Notes: generated by a model not told the origin, from the sequence alone. DNA of 64,000 nt from Paenibacillus xylanexedens (GCF_017874615.1 NZ_JAGIKV010000024.1:42818-106817), one strand, 5' to 3'. Positions 43,803 through 52,296 are shown, counted from the first letter of the stretch. Made by a program: numbers and translations.

Positions 43803-44543
43803 ATGGTAAAACGGAGTAATCTCTTGATTTTGGATGTCGTCTATTTAATATGCATGTTAGTATCGTCAATCGTTTCTTTTACGGTATTTAATCATGCGCT
43901 ACTATCGTTTTCTTTTTGGATGAATCTCGTCGCTTCTTATGTAGCGATTACGGCTATTTGGATCTACGCACGGTTCATTATGCAAAATATGGATCGGTTT
44001 AAACGGTTTGTTCCAGGTTACACAGCGTTAGGTGTAGTATTGGTTATTTATCTGATTTGTGTGATGATCTACACGTTGTTAACAGGTTCAGCAGATCATG
44101 CGCTTCGCTGGTTCGTATTGTTACACACGTTAACGATTGCGATCGCAATTATTTTGTGCGGAATTATTATAATCTATATTCAGAGTGTGCGCCGTCATGA
44201 AACAGATGAACATACAAAAATGGGGAATTTAAAATCGATTGAAAATGCTTTACAGCAATTGCTTCACACCATGGTGCAACATCCCGTCCTAACTGTGGAA
44301 GAGGAGCGCAAAACCGTTCAATCATTAATTGAACTTGTAAAGTATAGTGACCCAATCACTCCGGATTCACTTGAGAAAAATGACCGCCAGATCTTGATGG
44401 ACATTGAATTGATGAACAGTGAGCTTGCAAATCAGTACGAAGCAGGGGAATTGGTAAATAGTGAACGTCTTGCTTCGCAACTATCCCAGTTAAAGTTCCG
44501 TTTGAAAGAGCGCAATCAACAGATCATGACAAGCAAATCATAA
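43803..44543 (+). CDS. four-helix membrane protein in the YdjI-like operon
   Basis: Hydrophobic helices near 8-28, 36-58, 75-98 and 108-132, then a cytosolic tail of about 110 residues with coiled-coil character (SIENALQQLLHTMVQHP, QILMDIELMNSELANQYEAGELVNSERLASQLSQLKFRLKERNQQ). No family recognised. GGAGG inside the end of the upstream gene serves it; ATG 43803 or GTG 43800 may be the start. It is directly downstream of the SPFH/zinc-ribbon gene, so likely part of the same membrane complex (inference). Confidence 0.78.
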   Translation: MVKRSNLLILDVVYLICMLVSSIVSFTVFNHALLSFSFWMNLVASYVAITAIWIYARFIMQNMDRFKRFVPGYTALGVVLVIYLICVMIYTLLTGSADHALRWFVLLHTLTIAIAIILCGIIIIYIQSVRRHETDEHTKMGNLKSIENALQQLLHTMVQHPVLTVEEERKTVQSLIELVKYSDPITPDSLEKNDRQILMDIELMNSELANQYEAGELVNSERLASQLSQLKFRLKERNQQIMTSKS

Positions 44544-44561
44544 ATTGCAGGAGGAAACGCG

Positions 44562-44933
44562 ATGAAAAGATTTTTTGGAATTATATTCATTATCCTTTCG
44601 TCTCTGACGATCTTGTTATCTTTAATATTAATATCCGAGGGAACAGAAACGGCCATTATCAGTACGATAATTCTTTTTATCCCTGGGGTTATCGTACTTG
44701 TTACGGGCATTAAAATGTGTGGTCGACCTAAATCTCGTTCTAGGACTGATCAATATCATCACTACGATTCTATTGATAAGCAAAATGACGAAGATCAGCA
44801 TCATGAGAAATATGACGAGGCACCTCAAGAATCTGTAGCCGTGAATTGTTCAGGGTGTGGAGCCAAGGTAAAGGTATATCCTACTTTGTCTGCGGATTGT
44901 GAGTATTGCGGAACAACGATGAGGATCTCGTAA
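44562..44933 (+). CDS. membrane-anchored zinc-ribbon protein, copy 1
   Basis: Two N-terminal membrane helices (about 5-25 and 32-52), a polar His/Asp/Glu linker (60-90) and a C-terminal zinc ribbon: VNCSGCGAKVKVYPTLSADCEYCGTTM (C-x2-C...C-x2-C). The ribbon is nearly the same as that of the next gene, showing duplication. AGGAGG precedes the ATG. Comparable in build to membrane zinc-ribbon partners of YdjI. Confidence 0.8.
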   Translation: MKRFFGIIFIILSSLTILLSLILISEGTETAIISTIILFIPGVIVLVTGIKMCGRPKSRSRTDQYHHYDSIDKQNDEDQHHEKYDEAPQESVAVNCSGCGAKVKVYPTLSADCEYCGTTMRIS

Positions 44934-44950
44934 TCTGCATAGGAGGAATC

Positions 44951-45445
44951 GTGTTGTTAAGGAAGTTATTTGGACTATTTTTTATGTTTTATGCCATTGC
45001 TATACCCATACGATTACTTATGGAAGAGAATGTCGTTGATCAATTGAATATAGTTCTTGTAGTTGAAATTATTATCGTTGAATTTTTATTTTTGTTTTTT
45101 GGTATTAAATTGCTTAGGAAAAAACGTGTTAAGAAAAAGCGTGGCCCTGAACGAAATTTTTATGGGGGAGACTATGGAGGTTCTCTTGATCGCGAAAATG
45201 CAAATCCACATACTTATTCAAGTTACAATAGCAACACCGTGAGTTACAGTAGTCATAATACAATTAACTATACAGAGATCAATTTTTCAGATAAGGAAAA
45301 CACTGAAGAGAAAGTCGAAGAAAAAGTTGAAGAGCCACAAAGGCCTGTTTCAGTGAGTTGCCCGGGATGTGGGGCGAAGGCAAAAGTACTTCCTAAGCAA
45401 TCAACGGACTGCGAGTATTGCGGAACAACAGTTGTAGCAAATTAG
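44951..45445 (+). CDS. membrane-anchored zinc-ribbon protein, copy 2
   Basis: Two N-terminal helices (about 5-25 and 32-55, IVLVVEIIIVEFLFLFFG), basic KKKRVKKKRG stretch, Ser/Tyr/Asn-rich linker, then EEKVEEKVEEPQ and a zinc ribbon SCPGCGAKAKVLPKQSTDCEYCGTTV matching the upstream protein. The start is GTG 44951 or TTG 44954; GGAGG lies 4 or 7 bases away respectively. Last gene of the operon, followed by a terminator. Confidence 0.78.
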   Translation: MLLRKLFGLFFMFYAIAIPIRLLMEENVVDQLNIVLVVEIIIVEFLFLFFGIKLLRKKRVKKKRGPERNFYGGDYGGSLDRENANPHTYSSYNSNTVSYSSHNTINYTEINFSDKENTEEKVEEKVEEPQRPVSVSCPGCGAKAKVLPKQSTDCEYCGTTVVAN

Positions 45446-45476
45446 AACGGTTCAGAATGGATACGAGAAAGGATTA

Positions 45477-45506
45477 AGCCTGATTCCTATGGAGTCAGGC
45501 TCTTTA
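45477..45506 (+). terminator. terminator of the YdjI-like operon
   Basis: AGCCTGA / TCAGGCT stem followed by CTTTAACTCC. Confidence 0.7.
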
Positions 45507-45525
45507 ACTCCTCTATTTAGAATCT

Positions 45526-45580
45526 CTAAAAGACCCTCAAACGATCAAGTCGTCATATAATTCCACGTGAGTTGCCTTAA
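45526..45580 (-). pseudogene. degenerate copy of the 3' end of the LRR-like gene at 47757
   Basis: CTAAAA-N2-CCCTCAAACGATCAA and TCATATAATTCC...CTTAAT repeat the end of the gene at 47757-49295 (about 47757-47812, coding YEVFDRLRDF), in the same orientation but with a 1-base indel and several changes. It is a relic of a paralogue or a duplicated end. Confidence 0.6.
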
Positions 45581-45595
45581 TGTAGTCCCTTTAAT

Positions 45596-45609
45596 GAAAC
45601 GTTTCGAAT
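45596..45609. promoter_or_regulatory. upstream LacI-type operator
   Basis: GAAACGTTTCGAAT, containing the dyad GAAACGTTTC, identical over 14 bases to the copy at 45703-45716; centres are 107 bp apart. Confidence 0.65.
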
Positions 45610-45645
45610 TCAAATTTATAATTAAGCCACATTATATTCAGTATC

Positions 45646-45659
45646 TGTAAGCGTTTTAT
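45646..45659. promoter_or_regulatory. possible cre (CcpA) site
   Basis: TGTAAGCGTTTTAT matches 12 of 14 cre positions and abuts the -35 of the hydrolase promoter. Confidence 0.5.
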
Positions 45660-45663
45660 TTTA

Positions 45664-45716
45664 TTGTTTACGGAAATGGGAAATTTATGATAACATATAC
45701 ACGAAACGTTTCGAAT
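45664..45716 (+). promoter_or_regulatory. hydrolase promoter with downstream LacI-type operator
   Basis: TTGTTT (45664-45669), 16 bp, TATGAT (45686-45691). The second operator GAAACGTTTCGAAT (45703-45716) covers the start of transcription. With the copy at 45596 it could form a repression loop. Confidence 0.65.
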
Positions 45717-45736
45717 CCATTTGAAGGGAGAAAATC

Positions 45737-47089
45737 ATGAAAAAAGTAAAACAATTCAGCTTCATTTTAACTTTTTGTCTGTTAGCTAATCTAGCTTTAA
45801 CTCCTATGGCTTCAGCAGGTGACTCAAGCCATTTAATTGGATTCCGAGCAGAATTGAAAGCGATTGCATATAAGACCTATACGTTTTTTGAGGACTATAC
45901 GGATCAGAGCACCGGTTTGACTTACGATGAAGTACGGCACACTGAAAACGGGATAGAAGAAGCTAAACGTACCTCGCCCACAAACATCGCAATGTATATG
46001 ATGAGTACCGTTTCAGCGCAACAATTGGGCATTATTTCGAAGAAAGAAGCTGTAAATCGCTTGCAAACGACAATAAATTCCCTCGAAAAATTAGAAAAGT
46101 GGAACGGCCTATTTTATAACTGGTATAACACAGATGACGGGTCAGTGAAGAAAGATTGGGGACAATTTATTTCCCAAGTCGATAATGGCTGGTTATCCGC
46201 TGGTTTAATTGTTGTTGGGCAAGCTTATGAAGAACTTCATGGGGAAACAAGCAAGTTGGTTGAAAATATGAATTATACTCCGCTATATGATCCTGAAGTC
46301 GGCCAATTCCGCGGAGGTTATGATGTGGCTAAAGGCGCGCTGACGGACCACCATTATGGGATGTTTTATACGGAACCACGTGTAGGCAGCTATATTGCTA
46401 TTGGGAAAGGTGACGTTCCTCAAGATCATTGGTGGAAGATGTATCGCACATTACCTCAAGAATGGGATTGGCAAGCTCAGATTCCTCAAGGCAAATCCGT
46501 TAAGTACGATGGAGTGGATGTGTTTGAAGGAAGTTATGTATACAAGGATAAAAAGTTCGTACCAAGCTGGGGAGGCAGCATGTTTGAAGCTCTTATGCCC
46601 GGTATGGTCATAAAGGAAAAAGACCTGGGTACTCAAGCTTTGGGATTGAACAATCAGCGTCATGTCGAATTGCAGATCGAATACGCCAAAGAAAAAGGGT
46701 ATGCCGCATGGGGCTTTTCACCTTCTGCAACTCCGACAGGATACAGTGAGTTTGCAGCAACACCGTTAGGTACCTCAGGTTATAAAGATGGAGCAACGGT
46801 AACAGCACACGCATCATTCCTTGCCTTGGATTATGCCCCTAAAGCTGTTCGAAAGAACATTAAAGTTTCAAAGAACTTCAAAATGTTTGGCAAATATGGG
46901 TTCTATGACTCGGTCAATGTTGAAACGGGAGAACTTGCAAAAGCTTATCTGGCACTGGATCAAGGGATGATTATGGTATCGATCGCCAACTATCTTCAAG
47001 ATGGCGTTATCCGCGATTATTTTCACAGTGATGTGATAGGGCAGACGCCAGAAGAATTATTGAAAAAAGAAGTGTTTTCCATTCAATGA
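45737..47089 (+). CDS. secreted glycoamylase-like hydrolase (PF10091-type)
   Basis: 450 residues with a signal peptide (1-27, ending PMASAG). The fold looks like an (alpha/alpha)6 barrel; PSWGGSMFEALMPGMV (about 275-290) is the hallmark of the glycoamylase-like domain found in beta-1,2-glucan-acting enzymes and in cyclic beta-glucan synthases; YNWYNTDDGS, DNGWLSAGLIVVGQAY and YAAWGFSPSATPTGYSEF are further conserved blocks. Probably cleaves a beta-glucan outside the cell. AAGGGAG precedes the ATG. The tight operator-bearing promoter indicates sugar-inducible, catabolite-repressed expression. It is flanked by gene debris on both sides and is AT-richer than the genes further out, suggesting acquisition. 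Confidence 0.82.
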   Translation: MKKVKQFSFILTFCLLANLALTPMASAGDSSHLIGFRAELKAIAYKTYTFFEDYTDQSTGLTYDEVRHTENGIEEAKRTSPTNIAMYMMSTVSAQQLGIISKKEAVNRLQTTINSLEKLEKWNGLFYNWYNTDDGSVKKDWGQFISQVDNGWLSAGLIVVGQAYEELHGETSKLVENMNYTPLYDPEVGQFRGGYDVAKGALTDHHYGMFYTEPRVGSYIAIGKGDVPQDHWWKMYRTLPQEWDWQAQIPQGKSVKYDGVDVFEGSYVYKDKKFVPSWGGSMFEALMPGMVIKEKDLGTQALGLNNQRHVELQIEYAKEKGYAAWGFSPSATPTGYSEFAATPLGTSGYKDGATVTAHASFLALDYAPKAVRKNIKVSKNFKMFGKYGFYDSVNVETGELAKAYLALDQGMIMVSIANYLQDGVIRDYFHSDVIGQTPEELLKKEVFSIQ

Positions 47090-47149
47090 AGGGCTGCTTT
47101 AGATTAGAGCAAGATCACTAACGAAATGGGACGAAGATTAAAAGATGGG

Positions 47150-47190
47150 CGGAACGAAGCAGGGTATCAGCATGCTTCGTTCCGTTTTTG
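47150..47190 (+). terminator. terminator of the hydrolase gene
   Basis: CGGAACGAAGCA / TGCTTCGTTCCG perfect 12-bp stem and TTTTT tail, 60 bases after the stop. Confidence 0.88.
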
Positions 47191-47273
47191 CGTTTACCAT
47201 TGATAATGAAGTCGCAGATCGATTAGATTATGGAATTTATCCGGAAAAAGACAAGGCATTTACAATGGCGATT

Positions 47274-47480
47274 TTAAGACTTACGTTGTGGGGCATAAGC
47301 GCAAAGAAAGACGCGTACGCCTTCAGTGATGATATTTTTAGTTTGTTCCTCATCTAATGTCCCGATTTTTCCCGGTTGATTAAATACCAATAAAAACGTT
47401 AATGCAGCGAAGTGCTTTGCAGCCATTTTAGGATCAATCACATGGAGCAGTCCGTTTGAGCGACCCAAGGTTCTGCCCAA
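47274..47480 (-). pseudogene. remnant of a TetR-family regulator (C-terminal part)
   Basis: The minus strand encodes SNGLLHVIDPKMAAKHFAALTFLLVFNQPG and ITEGVRVFLCAYAPQ, which read like the end of a TetR/AcrR-type ligand domain (DP-x-x-AA-x-x-F then G-x-x-x-F-L-x-x-Y). No helix-turn-helix part exists upstream, so only a fragment remains. Confidence 0.45.
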
Positions 47481-47567
47481 GTCATGCCGAATTGCTTTGT
47501 GATAGGCGAGGCCGCAGCTTCGACTGCGGCAATTCTGGCGGAGAAAGGCTCACGCCAAACACGCTAG
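47481..47567 (+). pseudogene. remnant of an FAD-dependent oxidoreductase (C-terminal part)
   Basis: The plus strand reads VMPNCFVIGEAAASTAAILAEKG followed by a stop, resembling the C-terminal FAD-binding G-x-AAG-x-AA segment of FAD-dependent oxidoreductases. No start or upstream domain is present. 47568-47690 shows nothing. Confidence 0.4.
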
Positions 47568-47693
47568 TGATCATATGGAAATAAATCACAGATTAGTTAT
47601 GCCCACCAGCTCCATAAATTGTGAGAGAGCACTTGTCATGTATGAGTCACGTCGTCTTATTGAAAATAGAGTGCAAGAAATTCTATTCATGCA

Positions 47694-47733
47694 AAAAAGG
47701 GTCCTCTAATGTTCATAACAGGACCCTTTTTCC
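47694..47733. terminator. terminator of the LRR-like gene
   Basis: AAAAAGGGTCCT / AGGACCCTTTTT stem, T-rich on the minus strand after the stop at 47757. Confidence 0.9.
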
Positions 47734-47756
47734 GTAAACAACGGTTTATTGGTGAA

Positions 47757-49295
47757 CTAAAAATCCCTCAAACGATCAAATACCTCATATAATTCCTCGT
47801 GATTGACCTTAATCAAATCATCTTGACGCAGTTCCAAATTCTCTTGTAACTGATTCAGTAACTCCGTTAGAACAACATAAATCTCTTCACGCTCAACAGT
47901 TTCAATAAAGCCGGTCTTGGCATCCATCTTGTTGAAGGTCTGTGTGTAGTTCTCAACCATGGAGACGAGCTGTTTGTGCATAGCTTCCTGATTGTTAAAA
48001 TCTTGACTTAATTGACGGATTTCCTTCAAGCACTGCTTGTACAATTGAGCTGCTTTTTTGGCGTGCACTGCCTTGATGTGGTCCCGCCCATCCCAGTCCC
48101 GAGTTGGATTGTTCAGGTTCTCCGCAAGCCATTCCGGTTTGCGTGCTTTGGTGATTTCCATATCAAGTCCGGCAGCAGCGGATTTTTTATATCTTGTTTT
48201 GATCGATCTGGCTGCATCGGCAGGAAGGCTGGTTAGCCACAGCGTAGCCAATTTTGGAAGTTGCTCTGGACCAGGGAATTCTTCACCTTTGAAGCCGAAC
48301 AGGTCATATGTAGTGAAGGTTTGCAAATTTGCCAAATGCTGAATCGACTCTATATAGGATACATTGCCGGGTTTACCCCACAATCGTAACTCTGAAAGCT
48401 CAGGATAATACTGCACAAGTGGCTCCAGATTGATTTCCGTGATATCTCTGATATACAGACCTTCAAGTCGTGAGAGACCAGTAACCTGTGGCAGGCCCGA
48501 TGGAACATTCAGAGTGATGCATTTACCATCTTCATGAGCTACGATATGCAGATCAGGAGACAACTCTCCTGTGAAGTTGAGACTCGTCATCTTCGTGTTC
48601 AAAATTAACCGCTCCACCCCGCTGACATCCACAATAAGTTTGGTTAGGTGACTCTTACTGATATCCAGCATCGTTTGACCATGATGTATGATATGAAGTT
48701 CATTAATGAATGGGTTGTCCTTTATAAATGGAAAGATCGATTCCGTATATCCATCCATTTCAAGATGTGTCAGGCAAGGTAGCTTTGCGAGTTCGGCTAC
48801 ATCTTCCGCAGATGTAGGGCTGAAATCGCGGAGTGTACTCGTACTGCGCCGCATTACACGATCGCCAACCATCACTTCTTTGTCATCATCCGCAGCTTGT
48901 TTGAACTGCGCTCTTCGGATCGCATCGATACCTTCCCATTCACGCTGGAGATAGAGACTTTCTCCGATCGGCCAGCCTCCGCCATACGTATTTGTTTCCT
49001 CGGTGTAGAGAGGAGGGATATTGCCTGCAAGCACATACTGTGAAGGAACATTAGCACTCACAAAACTATGGGCAAGTCGATCATGCCAGAAATAGAAATT
49101 ACAGATCAGCGGTTTCATTTGATGAAGCTGCATTTCATTAGGCAGTTGATCACCAGTCCAATCCAACTGAAGGACAGAGGCAAGCGTGTCAGAAGTTTTA
49201 CCCTCTGTTTCTTTCAGTCCAGTTACCTGGCAGGCTGTATATTGTTGTAATTTTTCGACGTATACGCAGTATACATCTCCAACATTGGGGATCAT
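47757..49295 (-). CDS. leucine-rich-repeat-like protein with a distinct N-terminal domain
   Basis: 512 residues. The first 95 residues (MIPNVGDVYCVYVEKLQQYTACQVTG...) resemble small immunity-type barrel domains that begin G-D-V-x-x-V, but the match is weak. The middle (about 160-390) has irregular leucine-rich repeats: LPCLTHLEMDGY, NPFINELHIIHHG, LSRLEGLYIRDITEINLEPLVQYYPELSELRLWG, LANLQTFTTYDLFG, LPKLATLWLTSLP. The C-terminus (about 420-512) is a charged coiled coil. No signal peptide. Likely an interaction protein. A degraded copy of its 3' end lies at 45526-45580. Confidence 0.78.
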   Translation of the reverse strand: MIPNVGDVYCVYVEKLQQYTACQVTGLKETEGKTSDTLASVLQLDWTGDQLPNEMQLHQMKPLICNFYFWHDRLAHSFVSANVPSQYVLAGNIPPLYTEETNTYGGGWPIGESLYLQREWEGIDAIRRAQFKQAADDDKEVMVGDRVMRRSTSTLRDFSPTSAEDVAELAKLPCLTHLEMDGYTESIFPFIKDNPFINELHIIHHGQTMLDISKSHLTKLIVDVSGVERLILNTKMTSLNFTGELSPDLHIVAHEDGKCITLNVPSGLPQVTGLSRLEGLYIRDITEINLEPLVQYYPELSELRLWGKPGNVSYIESIQHLANLQTFTTYDLFGFKGEEFPGPEQLPKLATLWLTSLPADAARSIKTRYKKSAAAGLDMEITKARKPEWLAENLNNPTRDWDGRDHIKAVHAKKAAQLYKQCLKEIRQLSQDFNNQEAMHKQLVSMVENYTQTFNKMDAKTGFIETVEREEIYVVLTELLNQLQENLELRQDDLIKVNHEELYEVFDRLRDF

Positions 49296-49457
49296 GTTAT
49301 GCTCCTTTCGTTCTGCACCAATCGATGCTAAGCTACTTGTAAACCAAGTATTCTGTAGAACTATTAATAGATGAATTATATCAAAGTCATTCAGAGACTA
49401 CCATTTTGGGATAGAGTCGACTAGGCTTGAATACTTTTATAAAAAGGAACGATGTCT

Positions 49458-50264
49458 ATGGATACAAGTATGAGCCGTAACAAAAAACTGGGTGAGTTTT
49501 TGAAATCGCGGAGAAGCCGCATTCAACCGGAACAGGTTGGATTGTCAGGATCTTATGGACAGCGAAGAACACCCGGTCTACGGCGGGAAGAAGTAGCGGT
49601 ATTGGCTGGTGTCAGTGCAACGTATTACACGTGGCTCGAACAGGGTAGGGAGTTGGCGGCTTCACGAGAAGTGATGCAGAGTATAGCGAATGCGCTCCGT
49701 TTAACACTGGAAGAGAAGAGTCATCTGTTTGACTTATGGGACCCTAATACGGAACATGAATTCCTTGCTTCGTATTCGCAACTGGAGCCAGGGTGGCAGA
49801 GTATTATTGGCCAGTTGACTCATCCTTCCTTTATTACTAATGAACGTTCTGAGGTACTTGCCTGGAATGAAGCTGCAGATACGAACCTCTTCAACTTCTC
49901 GTCGATGAATGTGAATGAGCGTTTGATGATGCGGATTTTATTTCTGGATACAGCGCTCAGGGAGCGTATGCACAACTGGGAGGAATTCGCGCGGCACTCG
50001 GTAGCCGTATTCCGTACGTATTATGACAAGTATCCGAGTGACCCCGAATTTAGCAGAATCGTGAAACAATTGGGTGAAGAAAGTGTAGACTTCCGAACGA
50101 TCTGGAACCTGCACCAAGTTGAACTAAAACAAGTCAATCGTGTCCTGCTTGAAACGACGGATCGGGCAGATGGCGTTGTGCATGCATACGATATCTTTTC
50201 CATGAATAATCTGAACAGCCAATCAGGCATTCATTGTTGTATTTACGTTCATGTTGCCATATAG
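49458..50264 (+). CDS. XRE-family regulator with MmyB-like ligand domain
   Basis: Helix-turn-helix of the HTH_31/Xre type at about 12-75 (LGEFLKSRRSRIQPE, RRTPGLRREEVAVLAGVSATYYTWLEQGRELAASREVMQSIANALRL), then the MmyB-like ligand-binding domain (about 100-265, SFITNERSEVLAWNEAAD, RMMRILFLDTALRERMHNWEEFAR). RRTPGLRREEVA is diagnostic. ATG 49458 is 9 bases after AAGGA and is preferred over ATG 49452. Such regulators usually control an adjacent oxidoreductase, here the aldo/keto reductase 135 bases downstream in the same direction. Confidence 0.92.
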   Translation: MDTSMSRNKKLGEFLKSRRSRIQPEQVGLSGSYGQRRTPGLRREEVAVLAGVSATYYTWLEQGRELAASREVMQSIANALRLTLEEKSHLFDLWDPNTEHEFLASYSQLEPGWQSIIGQLTHPSFITNERSEVLAWNEAADTNLFNFSSMNVNERLMMRILFLDTALRERMHNWEEFARHSVAVFRTYYDKYPSDPEFSRIVKQLGEESVDFRTIWNLHQVELKQVNRVLLETTDRADGVVHAYDIFSMNNLNSQSGIHCCIYVHVAI

Positions 50265-50328
50265 AAAGTTAATCAAACTGGTATTTTCTTTACTAGCATA
50301 AACAGAGTGTGGTTGGGGTCTCGGAAGT

Positions 50329-50377
50329 GAAATAGAATGAACTCAAGTTCAACGTATCTAGTTAACGTTTCTATTTC
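50329..50377. promoter_or_regulatory. operator-like dyads before the aldo/keto reductase gene
   Basis: TGAACT-C-AAGTTCA type dyad at 50338-50352 lies inside an outer inverted repeat GAAATAGA (50329-50336) / TCTATTTC (50370-50377). Candidate sites for the adjacent MmyB-like regulator. Confidence 0.5.
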
Positions 50378-50398
50378 AAGATGAAAAGAGGGAGCCTC

Positions 50399-51355
50399 AT
50401 GCTCAAAACAAGAACACTGGGAAATGATAAATTACGAATATCTGCGCTCGGCCTAGGTGTGATGATGATGCCGGATAATGACGAATCGGTACATACCATT
50501 CAGGGTGCGCTGGATGCAGGAGTTACCATGTTTGATACGGCGGATCTGTACGGAGCGTATGAAAAACAGCGATTTGGAGGGAATGAAAAACTGCTTGGAC
50601 GCGCGCTTCAAGGTCGAAGATCCAAGGCAATCGTTGCCACCAAATTTGGTATAACACACACGCAGGGCCCCAAGGGAGATCCAGCCTACATCAAAAAATC
50701 AGTAGATGCGAGTCTCTACAATCTGGGAATGGACTATATCGATCTGTATTATCAACATCGTCCTGATCCGAATACACCCATTGAAGAGACGGTAGGCACG
50801 CTTGCCGATCTGGTTCAACAGGGGAAGATTCGATATATTGGTTTGTCCGAAGCGCCAGTAGAGATCATTCGGCGTGCACATGCTGTTCATCCGATTACAG
50901 CGTTGCAGACCGAATATTCATTATGGAGTCGAGAGCTTGAGGATGAGATTATGCCTGTCCTGCATGAATTGAACATTGGCTTGGTTCCATACAGCCCTTT
51001 GGGGCGGGGCTTCCTGACAGGTCAGATCCGATCTATAGACGATCTGCCCGAGGATGATTATCGTCGTCACTATCCGCGTTTCCAAGGTGAGAACTTTCAG
51101 AAAAATCTGGAGGTTGTTGGATTGATTCAAGAGATGGCTAAGCAAAAAGGATGTACGGTCTCTCAACTTGCTCTGGCTTGGTTGCTTGGAAAGGGAGAAC
51201 ATATCGTTCCGATCCCGGGGACTCGCAACCTGGAAAGAGTTCACGAGAACTTAGGAGCGCTGCAGGTGTCGCTTACGGATGATGAGATGAACCAGATAGA
51301 TCACATATCACCTCAAGGCATTGCAGCCGGAGGCAGATTCCCTGGTCAAGTCTAG
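50399..51355 (+). CDS. aldo/keto reductase
   Basis: NADPH-dependent (beta/alpha)8-barrel oxidoreductase for aldehydes or ketones. Tetrad residues: Asp and Tyr in FDTADLYG (about 46-53), Lys in VATKFG (about 80), His in YYQHRPDP (about 117). The cofactor loop IPIPGTRNLERVHENL (about 280-293) matches the AKR family. GAGGGAG precedes the chosen ATG. Presumably controlled by the upstream MmyB-like regulator. Substrate unknown. Confidence 0.93.
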   Translation: MLKTRTLGNDKLRISALGLGVMMMPDNDESVHTIQGALDAGVTMFDTADLYGAYEKQRFGGNEKLLGRALQGRRSKAIVATKFGITHTQGPKGDPAYIKKSVDASLYNLGMDYIDLYYQHRPDPNTPIEETVGTLADLVQQGKIRYIGLSEAPVEIIRRAHAVHPITALQTEYSLWSRELEDEIMPVLHELNIGLVPYSPLGRGFLTGQIRSIDDLPEDDYRRHYPRFQGENFQKNLEVVGLIQEMAKQKGCTVSQLALAWLLGKGEHIVPIPGTRNLERVHENLGALQVSLTDDEMNQIDHISPQGIAAGGRFPGQV

Positions 51356-51493
51356 TTCGTTTATACAAGATTCTAAGAAACCTAAAGTTCAGGATTAAAA
51401 ACAATATATAAAATGTGTCAGCGGTATTATCTTTCTATTCTCCGGCATACAGTACAACAATGAGATGTATGCCCAAGGAGGAGAAATGATCGT

Positions 51494-52090
51494 ATGATGA
51501 ATCCGATTTTGCAAGCCCCGAATGTTCCGCTGGCAGCCGATTCCAATGCGGTTGTCAATTATCAGAGGGATTCACGCAACTATATAACTCAGTTGTTTGG
51601 AGAACAGCTGCCGACCATTGCGAATGGTTTCTTCAACGTGTACTTAAGCAAAGGAATCATTGTGCAGCCGCACTGGCACACCAATGTTACGGAGATGGTT
51701 GTGGTTATCACCGGTGAAATTACAGCATCAGTCTTCAATCCGTTTACGCGTGAACGATTGACATATCGACTGAAACCAGGTCAGGTTGTGGTATTTCCGA
51801 AAGGCTGGTTTCACTGGTTTGTCGCTGAGACAGATGATGTATATGTATTAACAATCTTCGATCAACCAACGCCTGATATTGTGTTTGGAGCGGATTTCTT
51901 GGCAGCTACACCGCCGGAGGTGGCTCACCGCGCGTACTGTTTGGATGAAGAGGCATATGCGAGAGCTGTTGCATCTATTAAAAATGATGCGATTCTGGGC
52001 CCTCCAATAGGATGTGATACGCAGGTTTCTGATCAATCGACTTCACCTTCCAAGACGTCCGTGTCACCATCCAATAAGCTGAAATCTTAA
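51494..52090 (+). CDS. germin-like cupin, paralogue of 31600-32421
   Basis: 198 residues. Cupin motif 1 VQPHWHTNVTEMVVVITGEI (H-x-H, Glu), motif 2 PGQVVVFPKGWFHWF (His), then the same distinctive tail YCLDEEAYARAVASIKNDAILGPPIGC as in the protein at 31600. The C-terminus is short and Ser/Thr-rich instead of carrying Asn/Pro/Gln repeats. AAGGAGGAG precedes the ATG (51494 or 51497). Followed by a terminator. Confidence 0.85.
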   Translation: MMNPILQAPNVPLAADSNAVVNYQRDSRNYITQLFGEQLPTIANGFFNVYLSKGIIVQPHWHTNVTEMVVVITGEITASVFNPFTRERLTYRLKPGQVVVFPKGWFHWFVAETDDVYVLTIFDQPTPDIVFGADFLAATPPEVAHRAYCLDEEAYARAVASIKNDAILGPPIGCDTQVSDQSTSPSKTSVSPSNKLKS

Positions 52091-52122
52091 TTCAAGATTC
52101 CTTATTTATTATCAAAGTATAG

Positions 52123-52160
52123 AGCCTGTAACTGGAGAATAACAGTTGCAGGCTTTTTGA
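52123..52160 (+). terminator. terminator of the second cupin gene
   Basis: AGCCTGTAACTG / CAGTTGCAGGCT perfect stem and TTTTTG. Confidence 0.9.
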
Positions 52161-52296
52161 TGTGTCGATGTAATAATCTTATGAAATCCACGGAGGGGGT
52201 TGGTATTATATTATAGAAAATTCAAAATGCCTGAGTCAGTGTGTTACGTTCTCTGTTAGTATAGTATGAACATCCAACAAAATGGAGGACTCATGA

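Noticed and set aside
47145..47357. 70-residue plus-strand frame after the hydrolase
   Set aside because: Starts inside the terminator stem and overlaps the TetR remnant on the other strand. A short part (IDNEVADRLDYG...) looks coding-like but cannot be assigned.
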